Shown here: piece by piece, positions 1-7,415 of the stretch | How positions within the stretch are numbered: the stretch's first letter is position 1 | How the letters are laid out: every line of letters begins with the position of its first letter | The notes under the pieces: model-generated | What the model was told of the DNA's origin: nothing | Databases searched by the model: none | Seen by the model: only the letters and a program-made list of their open reading frames with translations | DNA from: Microbacter margulisiae | Lineage (GTDB): Bacteria > Bacteroidota > Bacteroidia > Bacteroidales > Paludibacteraceae | Assembly (NCBI RefSeq): GCF_014192515.1 | Contig: NZ_JACHYB010000001.1 | Coordinates: 1,736,001 to 1,800,000, forward strand | Length of the DNA stretch: 64,000 nucleotides | Direction of reading: 5' to 3' | Made by a program: the position numbers and the translations under genes

Positions 1-134
1 AACATGGCAATACGCTCACGTGCAGTGTATTTTCCCTTTTTATGTTGTGAATCAATTCGCTTTTGACCACCACCCAGACGTGCTTTCGCACGCAAATCGA
101 TGAGTTCTTGTACTTTATTGAGTTGATTGCTCAT
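1..134 (-). CDS. Acyl-CoA carboxylase carboxyltransferase (methylmalonyl-/propionyl-CoA type), N-terminal part only
   Basis: Only the first 44 codons lie in the window; the gene runs off the left edge. The protein opens MSNQLNKVQELIDLRAKARL and reaches GKYTARERIAML, the N-terminal pattern of the biotin-dependent carboxyltransferase beta-subunit family (MmdA/PccB). In propionate-forming Bacteroidales this subunit handles decarboxylation of methylmalonyl-CoA to propionyl-CoA. It lies 81 bases downstream of methylmalonyl-CoA epimerase on the same strand, which is the usual operon order and favours this substrate. MmdA cannot be separated from PccB with so little sequence. Confidence 0.8.
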   Translation of the reverse strand, partial: MSNQLNKVQELIDLRAKARLGGGQKRIDSQHKKGKYTARERIAM

Positions 135-215
135 AAGAAATAAATTTTTGATTAGAAATGAGATTCTTAATAAAACGGAGAACGACTCTCCTTTATTGTC
201 TGATGTGTCACTTCC

Positions 216-623
216 TTATTTTGGTTGTTCACATAATTCTGTCAAAACACCTAATGTAGATTTTGGATGCAAAAAAGCAATGTTCAAGCCTTCAGCCCCT
301 TTTCGCGGTGATTTGTCAATAAGTTGTATCCCGTCCTCTGCTAAAACATTTAATTGCTCCTGAAGACCTTTAACTGCAAAAGCAATGTGATGAATGCCTT
401 CCCCCTTTTTTTCAATAAATTTCCCTACTGGCCCTTCAGGATCAGTAGCAGCTAATAGTTCAATCTTCGTTTGACCAATTTTGAAGAAAGCAGTTTTTAC
501 TTTCTGATCAACGACCTCTTCAACAGCATAACATTTGCTGCCCAACAACTTTTCGTAGTACGGAATGGCAACGTCAAGATCTTTGACGGCAATGCCAATG
601 TGCTCAATGTGTGATGGCTTCAT
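216..623 (-). CDS. mce: Methylmalonyl-CoA epimerase
   Basis: Interconverts (R)- and (S)-methylmalonyl-CoA in the succinate-propionate pathway. The 135-residue product is a vicinal-oxygen-chelate protein with two beta-alpha-beta-beta-beta modules. Visible metal-ligand candidates are His8 in HIEHIGIAV, the His pair at 78-79 in GEGIHHIAFAV, and Glu129 in LTELCE near the C terminus. The reading frame is open 17 codons further upstream, but family members start at the ATG just before the first HIEHIG-type strand, so 623 is preferred. The gene precedes a carboxyltransferase gene on the same strand, and a TAACTTTG promoter element lies about 145 bases upstream. Confidence 0.93.
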   Translation of the reverse strand: MKPSHIEHIGIAVKDLDVAIPYYEKLLGSKCYAVEEVVDQKVKTAFFKIGQTKIELLAATDPEGPVGKFIEKKGEGIHHIAFAVKGLQEQLNVLAEDGIQLIDKSPRKGAEGLNIAFLHPKSTLGVLTELCEQPK

Positions 624-1104
624 GTGGTAATTTTTTTTACGACAAGGTTTTGTGAAATTTACATCGTAGTTCATTCAATATTGGAGAATGATCGATTGCT
701 CATTTCATTACTAACCGATTAATTGAATTACATTTACGGAATAATTTCTTTAATTGTTCCTTGTGTGCAAAGTTACAGGAATAATTATACATTGCCTAAC
801 CATAAGTGCTTTTTTTTATTTTACTTGGATAAAAAAACATATCAAGTTGGTTATCTGTTCCATATAGGCTTAAAGTAACAATTGGACAAGTTCTTTTTAC
901 CAATTCCTAAAGCCAATTAAACACTTTCTTAACAGTGGCAAAAAGAGGGATATGCCAGTTTTTCAAAAAGGAAATTTTATCTTTGTCGGTCCTTAGAAGA
1001 CATCCAACAAAATCACATAATACAAAGCAAAATAAATCAATCAATTAAGACAAAACAACATAGCAATCATCCAAATTTTTATTTTTAATTAAAACAACCC
1101 GTTT
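624..1104. other. Intergenic region between mce and the C1 peptidase
   Basis: This AT-rich divergent spacer holds the probable minus-strand promoter for mce at 768-775. The stretch 800-1104 presumably carries the promoter of the plus-strand peptidase, but no convincing TAnnTTTG element was found there. No ORF or RNA gene was recognised. Confidence 0.5.
768..775 (-). promoter_or_regulatory. Bacteroidota-type -7 element for mce
   Basis: On the minus strand this reads TAACTTTG, an exact match to the TAnnTTTG element of the primary sigma factor of Bacteroidota. It points toward mce. No clear TTTG at -33 is visible, so the assignment rests on the -7 element and its position. Confidence 0.5.
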
Positions 1105-2301
1105 ATGAAAAAAATGACTTTACTCATCGTATTAACCCTTATCGTGGGTACGATGATGGCGCACGAAAAAAAGAAAGCTCCGACAGAAGAAGGTTTTGTA
1201 TTCACCACCGTTAAAGCCAATCCGATTACATCTGTCAAAAACCAAGCCAACTCAGGTACCTGCTGGGACTATTCCGGGTTAGGTTTTCTTGAATCAGAAT
1301 TGTTACGTATGGGGAAACCAGCTTATGACCTCTCTGAAATGTTTATCGTTGATCATGAATACCAGGAAAAAGCGATTAAATACGTCAGAATGCATGGTAA
1401 GCTTAATTTTGGCCCCGGTGGGGAATTCTGGGATGTATTCGACATTATCAAAAAAGATGGCATTGTTCCAGCATCTATTATGGAAGGTCTTGATTATGGA
1501 GACACACTAAATAACCATGGCGAATTGGATGCAACAACATTGGCTTATGTGAATGCAATTATAGCAAATCCGAACAAACACCTTTCTACAGCATGGTTCA
1601 ATGGATTCAAAGGAATTTTAACCGCCTATCTCGGCGCTATCCCCGACACATTCATTTACAAAGGAGTTCGATATACACCAAAATCTTTTGCTGCATCGTT
1701 AGGTTTGAACATGGACGATTATGTTTCCATAACATCGTTTACGCATCATCCGTTTTATCATCCGTTTGCACTCGAAATTGAAGACAACTGGCGTTGGGCT
1801 AAATCCTATAACGTTCCGCTTGACAGTTTGATGGCAACCATCGATTATGCCATCAATCATGGATACACAGTCGGCTGGGCTGCCGATGTAAGCGAACGAG
1901 GATTCACCCGTCAGGGCATCGGAATTGTTCCTGATGTAAACCCTAATGTGTGCCCTGCTGGAACAGACGAAGCAAAATGGATCGGGATGACCCCGAAAGA
2001 ACGTGCAAATTTGGTATACACAATTACCAAACCTGTCCCTGAAAAAGTTATCACACAAGCTATGCGTCAAAAAGCATTTGATAACTATGAAACCACAGAC
2101 GACCATGGTATGCAGATTTTCGGCATTGCCAAAGATCAGAATGGGAACAAATACTATATGGTCAAAAATTCATGGGGTACACAAAATAAATACAAAGGTA
2201 TCTGGTATGTTTCGGAAGCATATGTTCGTTATAAAACCATCGACATTGCCATCAACAAGGCTGCCGTACCGGAACCAATCCGTCAAAAACTTGGATTCTA
2301 A
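1105..2301 (+). CDS. Secreted C1-family (papain-like) cysteine peptidase
   Basis: A 398-residue protein with an N-terminal signal peptide (residues 1-19, hydrophobic core TLLIVLTLIVGTMM). The papain-type triad is complete: Gln47 and Cys53 in NQANSGTCWDYS, His334 in DDHGMQIFG, and Asn355 in VKNSWGT. Length and motif layout match the aminopeptidase C/bleomycin-hydrolase-like C1 proteins common in Bacteroidales, which are exported rather than cytosolic. It is a single-gene unit closed by a strong terminator. Exo- versus endopeptidase activity cannot be decided from sequence. Confidence 0.88.
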   Translation: MKKMTLLIVLTLIVGTMMAHEKKKAPTEEGFVFTTVKANPITSVKNQANSGTCWDYSGLGFLESELLRMGKPAYDLSEMFIVDHEYQEKAIKYVRMHGKLNFGPGGEFWDVFDIIKKDGIVPASIMEGLDYGDTLNNHGELDATTLAYVNAIIANPNKHLSTAWFNGFKGILTAYLGAIPDTFIYKGVRYTPKSFAASLGLNMDDYVSITSFTHHPFYHPFALEIEDNWRWAKSYNVPLDSLMATIDYAINHGYTVGWAADVSERGFTRQGIGIVPDVNPNVCPAGTDEAKWIGMTPKERANLVYTITKPVPEKVITQAMRQKAFDNYETTDDHGMQIFGIAKDQNGNKYYMVKNSWGTQNKYKGIWYVSEAYVRYKTIDIAINKAAVPEPIRQKLGF

Positions 2302-2318
2302 ACCCTTTATCATAAGGA

Positions 2319-2360
2319 CAAGGCACCAATCGTCAATTGAGGATTGGTGCCTTGTATTTT
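2319..2360 (+). terminator. Rho-independent terminator of the C1 peptidase gene
   Basis: A perfect 13-bp stem (2319-2331 with 2342-2354, arm CAAGGCACCAATC) with a 10-base loop is followed by TATTTT. It starts 17 bases after the peptidase stop codon. Confidence 0.88.
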
Positions 2361-2386
2361 AGATAAATGCATTAATTAGAAGTTGT

Positions 2387-2691
2387 TTACGTAGCATATT
2401 GCATAAACAACTTAAAATTTTGGTCTTTGGTTCTACCAATAATCATAAACCAATCAATAATCGTCCAAATACCAAACCCGTTTCACCCAGCATAAAACGA
2501 TCAATGCCAGAGGAACCAAAACAAATTGAGATCACAAAGAGAATGATCGGATGTTTATAATTCAACGAATGCAGCAGAAGAAATTTATTATCATCCAGAC
2601 TCTCAAGCTGGGAATAAAGAACCGCTTGTGCAGTTGACGGAAATTTATCACGCATAGTAGCAATAAAAAGATCAATTTTAGCCTGTTCCAT
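2387..2691 (-). pseudogene. TM2-domain membrane protein, broken by a small deletion/frameshift
   Basis: The open frame from ATG 2691 gives a soluble N terminus, then a first membrane segment (HPIILFVISICFG) and the TM2 signature GIDRFMLGETGLVFG. It then stops after RLLIGL. In the next frame, starting right after GLVFG, the sequence reads TIIDWFMIIGRTKDQN and ends at TAA 2387-2389. That is the second half of a TM2 domain. The family normally has about a dozen residues (a glycine-rich turn ending in IW) between these halves, so a short out-of-frame deletion near 2461-2470 is inferred. The N-terminal 82-residue product could still be made but would lack half of the hairpin. Confidence 0.75.
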
Positions 2692-2760
2692 ACTTTCAAA
2701 TTTTAAACGTTATCATACCTAATTGAATTTTACCCAAAGAATTTGTGGCTCTGAATCGAA

Positions 2761-3180
2761 TTATTCCACTCTGAGACGTATATCGATCAGCTTCTCTATA
2801 TCTCGTAAATCAGTTGATTTATTGACAGACAAATAAATCCATTTCCCTTCATGAATCAACTCTGTATCCCGGATTAGATTACTTGTCTGTTTGCTGATAT
2901 CTTGCATCAATGCATATTCAACCTGATGCCCGTTCAGAATAATCTGAACCGTAAATCTGTTTTTATCAGGGTACAATGCAATAATGGATTTCCCATTTTT
3001 AGTAAAACGTAGCGCCCAACCATAATTTACTCCGTAAAATTTAAAATCTCCTTTCAAATACAGGTTGGTTGTTAGATGATGAAGCAGAAAATTCCATTGT
3101 GACCCAACCTCGCCAAGCACATCTTTGAGATCGGTATCATCAGGTTTCACGTTTTTATCAACAAAAAATCCTTTACTCAT
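2761..3180 (-). CDS. DUF3788 family protein
   Basis: A 139-residue cytosolic protein with no signal peptide or membrane segment. It has the layout of the DUF3788 family: an N-terminal FVDKNVKPDDTDLKDVLG stretch, a central WNFLLHHL...FKFYGVNYGWALRFTK core, and a C-terminal DLRDIEKLIDIRLRVE helix. The family's biochemical role is not established. The gene stands alone between the broken TM2 gene and the divergent sigma-factor operon. Confidence 0.7.
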   Translation of the reverse strand: MSKGFFVDKNVKPDDTDLKDVLGEVGSQWNFLLHHLTTNLYLKGDFKFYGVNYGWALRFTKNGKSIIALYPDKNRFTVQIILNGHQVEYALMQDISKQTSNLIRDTELIHEGKWIYLSVNKSTDLRDIEKLIDIRLRVE

Positions 3181-3361
3181 CGGAGATCTTCTTTAGAGTG
3201 ACTTATTCAAAAAGACGCAATATCTTATTTTTTATTTCTCCACAAACACACAGTTATTTTCTAATAAAAACATCTTTTTATAAACATTTTTTATCAAAAA
3301 AATACAATCCGGCATATCACCTACCTTCACTCTTTTTATAGAGAATCTCAAACCCTTTTTG

Positions 3362-3369
3362 TAGTTTTG
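3362..3369 (+). promoter_or_regulatory. Possible -7 element of the sigma-factor operon
   Basis: TAGTTTTG matches TAnnTTTG and lies about 100 bases upstream of the sigma-factor start. The -33 element is not evident. The operon may instead use an ECF-type promoter nearer the ATG. Confidence 0.35.
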
Positions 3370-3468
3370 CTTCTCATTATCTCACAGAATATCAATCATC
3401 ACCAGATAATTTACAGAAAAATGTCACGACGGATGTTATAAATTCGTGTCTGTTCCGTCATAAATACA

Positions 3469-3966
3469 ATGAGTCCCGAAAAGTTTAAGGCAGAGATACT
3501 GCCGCTACGCGAAAGATTGTTTCACATAGCATGGAAAATGCTTGAGGAGAAGCAAGATGCTGAGGATGCTGTACAAGAGGTATTCCTTAAACTGTGGCAC
3601 ATCCGCGAATCATTGGGACAGTACGAAAGCACCACTGCATTTGCAACAACAATGACTAAAAATCTTTGTATCGACAAACTAAGGGGACGAACGTATGAAG
3701 ACTCTCTTGATGACGAACTTTACAGGCAGGCGGGACCCGATAATCCGTACTTGGAACTGGAACGCAAAAACACCGGACAGATTCTGCGAGTAATCATCGA
3801 CAGGTTACCGCCCTTACAACAGGCCATCATCAGGATGAAAGACATTGAAGAATATGAAGTGGAAGAGATAGCTGAAATTACAGGAACACAACCTGAAGCC
3901 GTCAGGATGAACCTGTCAAGGGCACGCAAAAAGGTGAGGGAAGAATATATACGATTAACTCGATAG
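3469..3966 (+). CDS. ECF-type RNA polymerase sigma factor
   Basis: A 165-residue sigma-70 family protein with only regions 2 and 4. Region 2 (about residues 10-80) contains AWKMLEEKQDAEDAVQEVF and ends in the TKNLCIDKLR promoter-melting helix. Region 4 (about 105-160) contains LPPLQQAIIRMKDIEEYEVE and the helix-turn-helix ending VRMNLSRARKKV. It directs polymerase to a small regulon, probably including its own operon. The downstream gene starts 2 bases after the stop codon and encodes a membrane protein typical of cognate anti-sigma factors. Confidence 0.92.
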   Translation: MSPEKFKAEILPLRERLFHIAWKMLEEKQDAEDAVQEVFLKLWHIRESLGQYESTTAFATTMTKNLCIDKLRGRTYEDSLDDELYRQAGPDNPYLELERKNTGQILRVIIDRLPPLQQAIIRMKDIEEYEVEEIAEITGTQPEAVRMNLSRARKKVREEYIRLTR

Positions 3967-3968
3967 CA

Positions 3969-4445
3969 ATGAACAAAATGATAAAAAAAGGACTTACCAC
4001 AATAGAAGCGGAAAATTTACTGGAGAAATATTATGAAGGCGCTACTACCGTGGAAGAAGAAAGACAACTGCAACAGTTCCTTTCGCAAAAGGATTTGCCT
4101 CTGCGTTTTGAAGCTGACCAGGCAATATTAGGCTATTTTGCTGAATCCAGACCAGAAACAAAGAAACAGGCATCAATCGTTTCTTTTATCCGATGGAGCA
4201 GCGTTGCTGCAACTTTATTGGTTGGCTTCTTCCTGGCAAAATTCCTGTTCAGCAATCAGGTACAACTGAATTATGCATATGTGAATGGCCAAAAAATCAC
4301 CAACATCAAAGAAATAAAGGCTCAGGCAATGGCCTCGCTTCAGATTATCGCCTCATCCCCCGATGAAGTGCAGGCATCAACACGGGATCTTAACAATAAT
4401 GAAATAATCAATCAGGAGCTTGCTGTATTTAGCAGCAATCATTAA
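3969..4445 (+). CDS. Putative membrane anti-sigma factor
   Basis: A 158-residue protein with a cytosolic N terminus (LLEKYYEGATTVEEERQLQQ, the acidic helix seen in Bacteroidota anti-sigma proteins). One membrane segment follows at about residues 76-98 (SSVAATLLVGFFLAKFLF), then a short periplasmic tail of about 60 residues. The start codon lies 2 bases after the sigma-factor stop, so translation is probably coupled. It is much shorter than FecR-type anti-sigma factors and has no FecR domain, so it probably senses an envelope signal without a TonB receptor. The role is inferred from context and the N-terminal pattern. Confidence 0.7.
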   Translation: MNKMIKKGLTTIEAENLLEKYYEGATTVEEERQLQQFLSQKDLPLRFEADQAILGYFAESRPETKKQASIVSFIRWSSVAATLLVGFFLAKFLFSNQVQLNYAYVNGQKITNIKEIKAQAMASLQIIASSPDEVQASTRDLNNNEIINQELAVFSSNH

Positions 4446-4534
4446 AACAAACAACATGACTCAAAGCAAGATCTTTCGATTTAGCATGCCGGATTTTGCC
4501 TGTCAGTTTTAATCAAATATAAAAAACAGAACAG

Positions 4535-4981
4535 ATGAAACGCTATTATGTATTGCTACTATTGATCATGTCGTTCTTTCCGTTGCATCTTCTTGCACAA
4601 AAAGATCTACAGATCAGCAAAGTATTTGACCTTTACGGGAAGAAGAAAGGAGTGGTGATGGTAGAACTTTCCGGCGAAGCACTGGAGAATTATGATTTGT
4701 CATTCTTCAAAAGTATTGTGATTAAAGATGATCCATCAGCTGCCTCGTTTATCAAGCAATGCCTTGATCAGGATCAGAAAGGGGCAAAAAAGATCAAACA
4801 GGTAGTCGCCAATGGAGTGTTGACTTCCGAATTTTTGGTGCTACCTCCTAAAGGGAATGAAAACCGGATTATTTTATACAATGAATCCCCACTCGCTGGA
4901 AAACAGATCACACTTATCTATCTCGAGTCAAAAACCGATCCGGGGGAAGTACTCAATTTGCTGCTAAAAAAGAAACAATAA
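4535..4981 (+). CDS. Small secreted protein, DUF6108-like
   Basis: A 148-residue protein with a clear signal peptide (residues 1-21, ending LLAQ). The mature part (DLQISKVFDLYGKKKGVVMV...) resembles the small periplasmic proteins that follow ECF sigma/anti-sigma pairs in Bacteroidales, annotated as DUF6108 or DUF4252-like. The family name is given from memory of its pattern. Its place between an anti-sigma factor and an outer-membrane barrel suggests an envelope role. No catalytic motif is visible. Confidence 0.5.
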   Translation: MKRYYVLLLLIMSFFPLHLLAQKDLQISKVFDLYGKKKGVVMVELSGEALENYDLSFFKSIVIKDDPSAASFIKQCLDQDQKGAKKIKQVVANGVLTSEFLVLPPKGNENRIILYNESPLAGKQITLIYLESKTDPGEVLNLLLKKKQ

Positions 4982-5129
4982 ACATTATTCACCAACAAGG
5001 TTGCAAGACAGGCTAATATACTTTTCGCTGCAACCCACAACTCAGAGATTATAAAAAGAACAGGAAGCTAAGGCTGTAATGCAGTTATGACAGTTTCCTG
5101 TATTCATTAAAAAATAAAATTACTATCGT

Positions 5130-6068
5130 ATGAAAAAGATTATTTTTCTCTCGTTTTTGATTCTCGTGATAGGATCTTCGGTTTTTGCTTCAAATTTGGC
5201 TCCAGCCGACACAACCATTCTCTTCAATCATAAGTTGATTAAAGTAGAAGAAGAGAATGACCAGATAAAAGTCAATGTGTACAATGCTACTACTCTGTCC
5301 GATACAGTCCCTGAAAAGAAACTGTATGAAGGAATTTACAGCAATGGGAAAAGCTACGAGAAATGGACGGTAATGGAAGAACTGGGCATCCAGCTACCTT
5401 CGTTTCTTAACGGAGGGGGAAAAAAACATAAACATTTCGGTTCTGCTATGAAGCCTCACTGGGCAGGCTTTGGAATTGGATTCAGTAATTTAACCGACGG
5501 CTCGTTCCACATGACCAATGTGGATGGAATCACTTTGAAAGCCGATCAATCAACAGAGTGGTTTATCAACCTGTTTCAACATATCATTCCGCTCTACAAT
5601 AATAATCTCGGACTGACTACCGGATTGGGAATGAGTTGGTATACATTCCGTCTCGACGACAATACCCATCTGGTCGATGTCAATGGGGTGACTCAGGTTG
5701 CTCCGGCTCCGGCAGGAATAAACTATCAATATAGCCGCCTAAAAGTGACTTATCTGACGATTCCCGCCTTACTCGAATGGCAACCTTTTGAAGGCAGGGC
5801 ACATGCTATCTATTTGTCGGCTGGTGTAGTGGCAGGTATCAAAACATTTTCTTCCTACAAGGTCTGCTACAATGATGCTTCCGGCCATACGGTCAATAAT
5901 GTAGAAGCCAGAGGACTAAATACCAATCCAATCAGCATCAACTATATGGGACAAATTGGAATCGGGTCAATCAGTGTTTATGCAAAATATTCTCCGACTA
6001 ATCTGTTCCAGTCAGGGAAAGGGCCTTCTGTCAGGCCAGTTTCCCTTGGATTGATACTTCATTTCTGA
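5130..6068 (+). CDS. Outer-membrane beta-barrel protein
   Basis: A 312-residue protein with a signal peptide (residues 1-20). After a soluble N-terminal region come alternating amphipathic strands such as GLTTGLGMSWYTFRL, LKVTYLTIPALLEW and AIYLSAGVVAGIKTF. It ends in the barrel-closing strand VRPVSLGLILHF with the terminal Phe recognised by BAM. This fits the porin-family/PorT-like small barrels. It is the last gene of the sigma-factor operon, so it is the likely output or sensor of that envelope response. A 7-bp inverted repeat (5060-5066 with 5095-5101) in the leader could form a structured 5' region. Confidence 0.75.
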   Translation: MKKIIFLSFLILVIGSSVFASNLAPADTTILFNHKLIKVEEENDQIKVNVYNATTLSDTVPEKKLYEGIYSNGKSYEKWTVMEELGIQLPSFLNGGGKKHKHFGSAMKPHWAGFGIGFSNLTDGSFHMTNVDGITLKADQSTEWFINLFQHIIPLYNNNLGLTTGLGMSWYTFRLDDNTHLVDVNGVTQVAPAPAGINYQYSRLKVTYLTIPALLEWQPFEGRAHAIYLSAGVVAGIKTFSSYKVCYNDASGHTVNNVEARGLNTNPISINYMGQIGIGSISVYAKYSPTNLFQSGKGPSVRPVSLGLILHF

Positions 6069-6090
6069 TAAAAAGCAGGAAGGCATTATT

Positions 6091-6127
6091 TGCCGGAGCC
6101 TGACAATCCAGATTCCGGCATTTTTTG
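6091..6127 (+). terminator. Rho-independent terminator of the sigma-factor operon
   Basis: The arm TGCCGGA (6091-6097) pairs with TCCGGCA (6114-6120) and is followed directly by TTTTTTG. It lies 22 bases after the barrel-protein stop codon. Confidence 0.8.
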
Positions 6128-6204
6128 TGTATAAGATTGCTGGATAGATGAAAATCGCAATTGTCTGTATGTATGAACAACCCATACACGAATCGTTGGT
6201 TTGG

Positions 6205-6360
6205 TCATTTCAACAGCACATTGTTGACATAAAGATGATAAGACCCGGCGACAATATTGGAATAGCTGGCATCGGAATCGGAAAAAGAAGGCAAATAACT
6301 ATTCCCCGTAAGCGTCCAGGCAAAAACATGTATTAGGATAGTTTGTATCGACCACTTCAT
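6205..6360 (-). CDS. Candidate small secreted or membrane protein (51 residues)
   Basis: A short minus-strand ORF starts MKWSIQTILIHVFAWTLTGN, which looks like a signal peptide or signal anchor. It continues as a Ser/Tyr/Asn-rich segment (SYLPSFSDSDASYSNIVAG) and ends VNNVLLK. A TATCTTTG element lies 41 bases upstream at 6401-6408, which makes expression plausible. I recognise no family. The plus-strand frame over the same bases is also open (62 residues), so coding capacity alone is weak evidence. This could equally be a decayed remnant. Confidence 0.3.
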   Translation of the reverse strand: MKWSIQTILIHVFAWTLTGNSYLPSFSDSDASYSNIVAGSYHLYVNNVLLK

Positions 6361-6400
6361 GCTTCCAATAGCTTAATGCAAATAGATTTATTTTTAAGGC

Positions 6401-6408
6401 CAAAGATA
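6401..6408 (-). promoter_or_regulatory. -7 element upstream of the candidate small gene
   Basis: On the minus strand this reads TATCTTTG, matching TAnnTTTG, 41 bases before the ATG at 6360. No -33 TTTG is visible. Confidence 0.4.
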
Positions 6409-6579
6409 CAACGCTTCCTGAAAAAAAAGACACAGCGAGGCCTAAACACCAAATTGAATCGAATGAAGAGCAAACTCATAAAGAACTTGATTCAGTTTAT
6501 TGGACAGACTCATAGAATCGCCTGCTTAAAGATAAAAGTTCCCTACTAAAAAAGTTTTAGCGCCTGCTAAAAGATAAAT

Positions 6580-6842
6580 TACCAGGGTAAAAGGAATTAT
6601 TACCAAGGTAAAGAGAAAAGATACCGAGGTAATAAGAATAGATACCGGGGTAATAAAAGACGTTACCCTGGTAACAAGAAACGATACTGGGGTAATAGAA
6701 GGCGTTACCCCGGTAATAAAAGAAGATACCGAGGTAACAAGAAACGATATCCCGGTAATAAAATACGTTACCAAGGTAATAAGAAACGATACCCCGGTAA
6801 AAGAAATAATTACCCCGGTAAAAAGAGAAGATACCGGGGGTA
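6580..6842. repeat. Array of thirteen TACCnnGGTA dyads at an exact 21-bp period
   Basis: Thirteen 10-bp dyads start at 6580, 6601, 6622, 6643, 6664, 6685, 6706, 6727, 6748, 6769, 6790, 6811 and 6832. Each step is exactly 21 bp, and the 11-bp spacers are purine-rich (for example ACAAGAAACGA). Eleven dyads have perfect TACC and GGTA arms. Unit 6 has TACT, unit 9 has TATC, and unit 13 carries one extra G. The central dinucleotide is always purine-purine or pyrimidine-pyrimidine. Because 21 is a multiple of 3, several frames stay open: heptads of the type RYPGNKK on the plus strand and VSFLVTR on the minus strand. The plus-strand frame lacks a start codon. A protein-binding site array is one reading. 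Confidence 0.9.
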
Positions 6843-6998
6843 ATAAAAGTTCCAGGCTTAAGATAGCCAATATCTTGAATATGTTATAAAGATATATCAA
6901 TGAATGTATTGTGTGTTTTGATCCTTTCGTTATATCACGAAAGAGAATGAGAAAGATGATTCATAAATATAACTCTGGCAAAGGCATTTACACAACGG
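6843..6998. other. Spacer between the dyad array and the IS4-family element
   Basis: AT-rich sequence with no supported gene. A short inverted repeat (CTTTCGT at 6924-6930 with ACGAAAG at 6937-6943, six-base loop) is present but has no T-run. Confidence 0.4.
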
Positions 6999-7007
6999 GT
7001 AATAAAT
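6999..7007. repeat. 9-bp target duplication, left copy (IS4-family element)
   Basis: GTAATAAAT directly precedes the left inverted repeat and is repeated exactly at 10034-10042 after the right inverted repeat. This marks one transposition event into intergenic DNA. Confidence 0.92.
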
Positions 7008-7093
7008 TACGAGTGTTCGGAAGATTGATATATTGCTGTGATAAGCGTTCTTTGATATATATTTTTTTGATTGATACTGATTGCAGTCTTTTT

Positions 7094-7345
7094 TTAACGG
7101 AATACCAGCGATGGATCACCGCCACAAAAACGGACAATCAAGGCTATAATCAATTCATCCAGTTCAATGCCAAATCGTCTTTTGGCTGTTTTATAACCGA
7201 CATTATTCAATCGCTTGTAAATCAACAACAACATGGATAGAATTAAAGTCATATAGAGAATAATCTTTATTCCGTTTTCATTGGTTGACATAAAGTGGCT
7301 GAAGTTCAATTCTTGTTTTATAAAACGGAAGAATACTTCAATATC
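7094..7345 (-). pseudogene. IS4-family transposase, C-terminal fragment
   Basis: The downstream end of the disrupted transposase. It encodes the tail of the YREK motif (DIEVFFRFIKQEL), the following NFSHFMSTNENGIKIILYMT segment, and the C terminus ending CGGDPSLVFR. It has no start of its own: the upstream part lies beyond the IS256-family insertion at 8861-9816. The first in-frame ATG is internal, so a 71-residue peptide is all that could be initiated here. Confidence 0.9.
7338..7345. repeat. 8-bp target duplication, left copy (IS256-family element)
   Basis: TCAATATC precedes the left end of the nested element and is repeated at 8861-8868. It falls inside the transposase codons for Trp-Asp-Ile-Glu. 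Confidence 0.9.
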
Positions 7346-7415
7346 GAGACTGTAAATTAAACTGTGTCAGTAAAGAATAAAATAATTTTATAACTTTACA
7401 ATACAGTTTATTTTT

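Noticed and set aside
6148..6336. 62-residue plus-strand ORF
   Set aside because: No family resemblance; composition unlike the neighbours, and the minus strand over the same bases has a better start and promoter.
6580..6842. CRISPR array
   Set aside because: Units are 10-bp dyads with 11-bp similar purine-rich spacers, far too short and not unique, and no cas gene is present.
6580..6842. Iteron-type plasmid origin
   Set aside because: The 21-bp period fits iterons, but no replication initiator, partition gene or plasmid context is visible; the flanks are chromosomal.
6526..6900. A 124-residue minus-strand hydrophobic repeat protein
   Set aside because: Its repeats are the translation of the 21-bp array; the arms are conserved at base level and no promoter element lies upstream.
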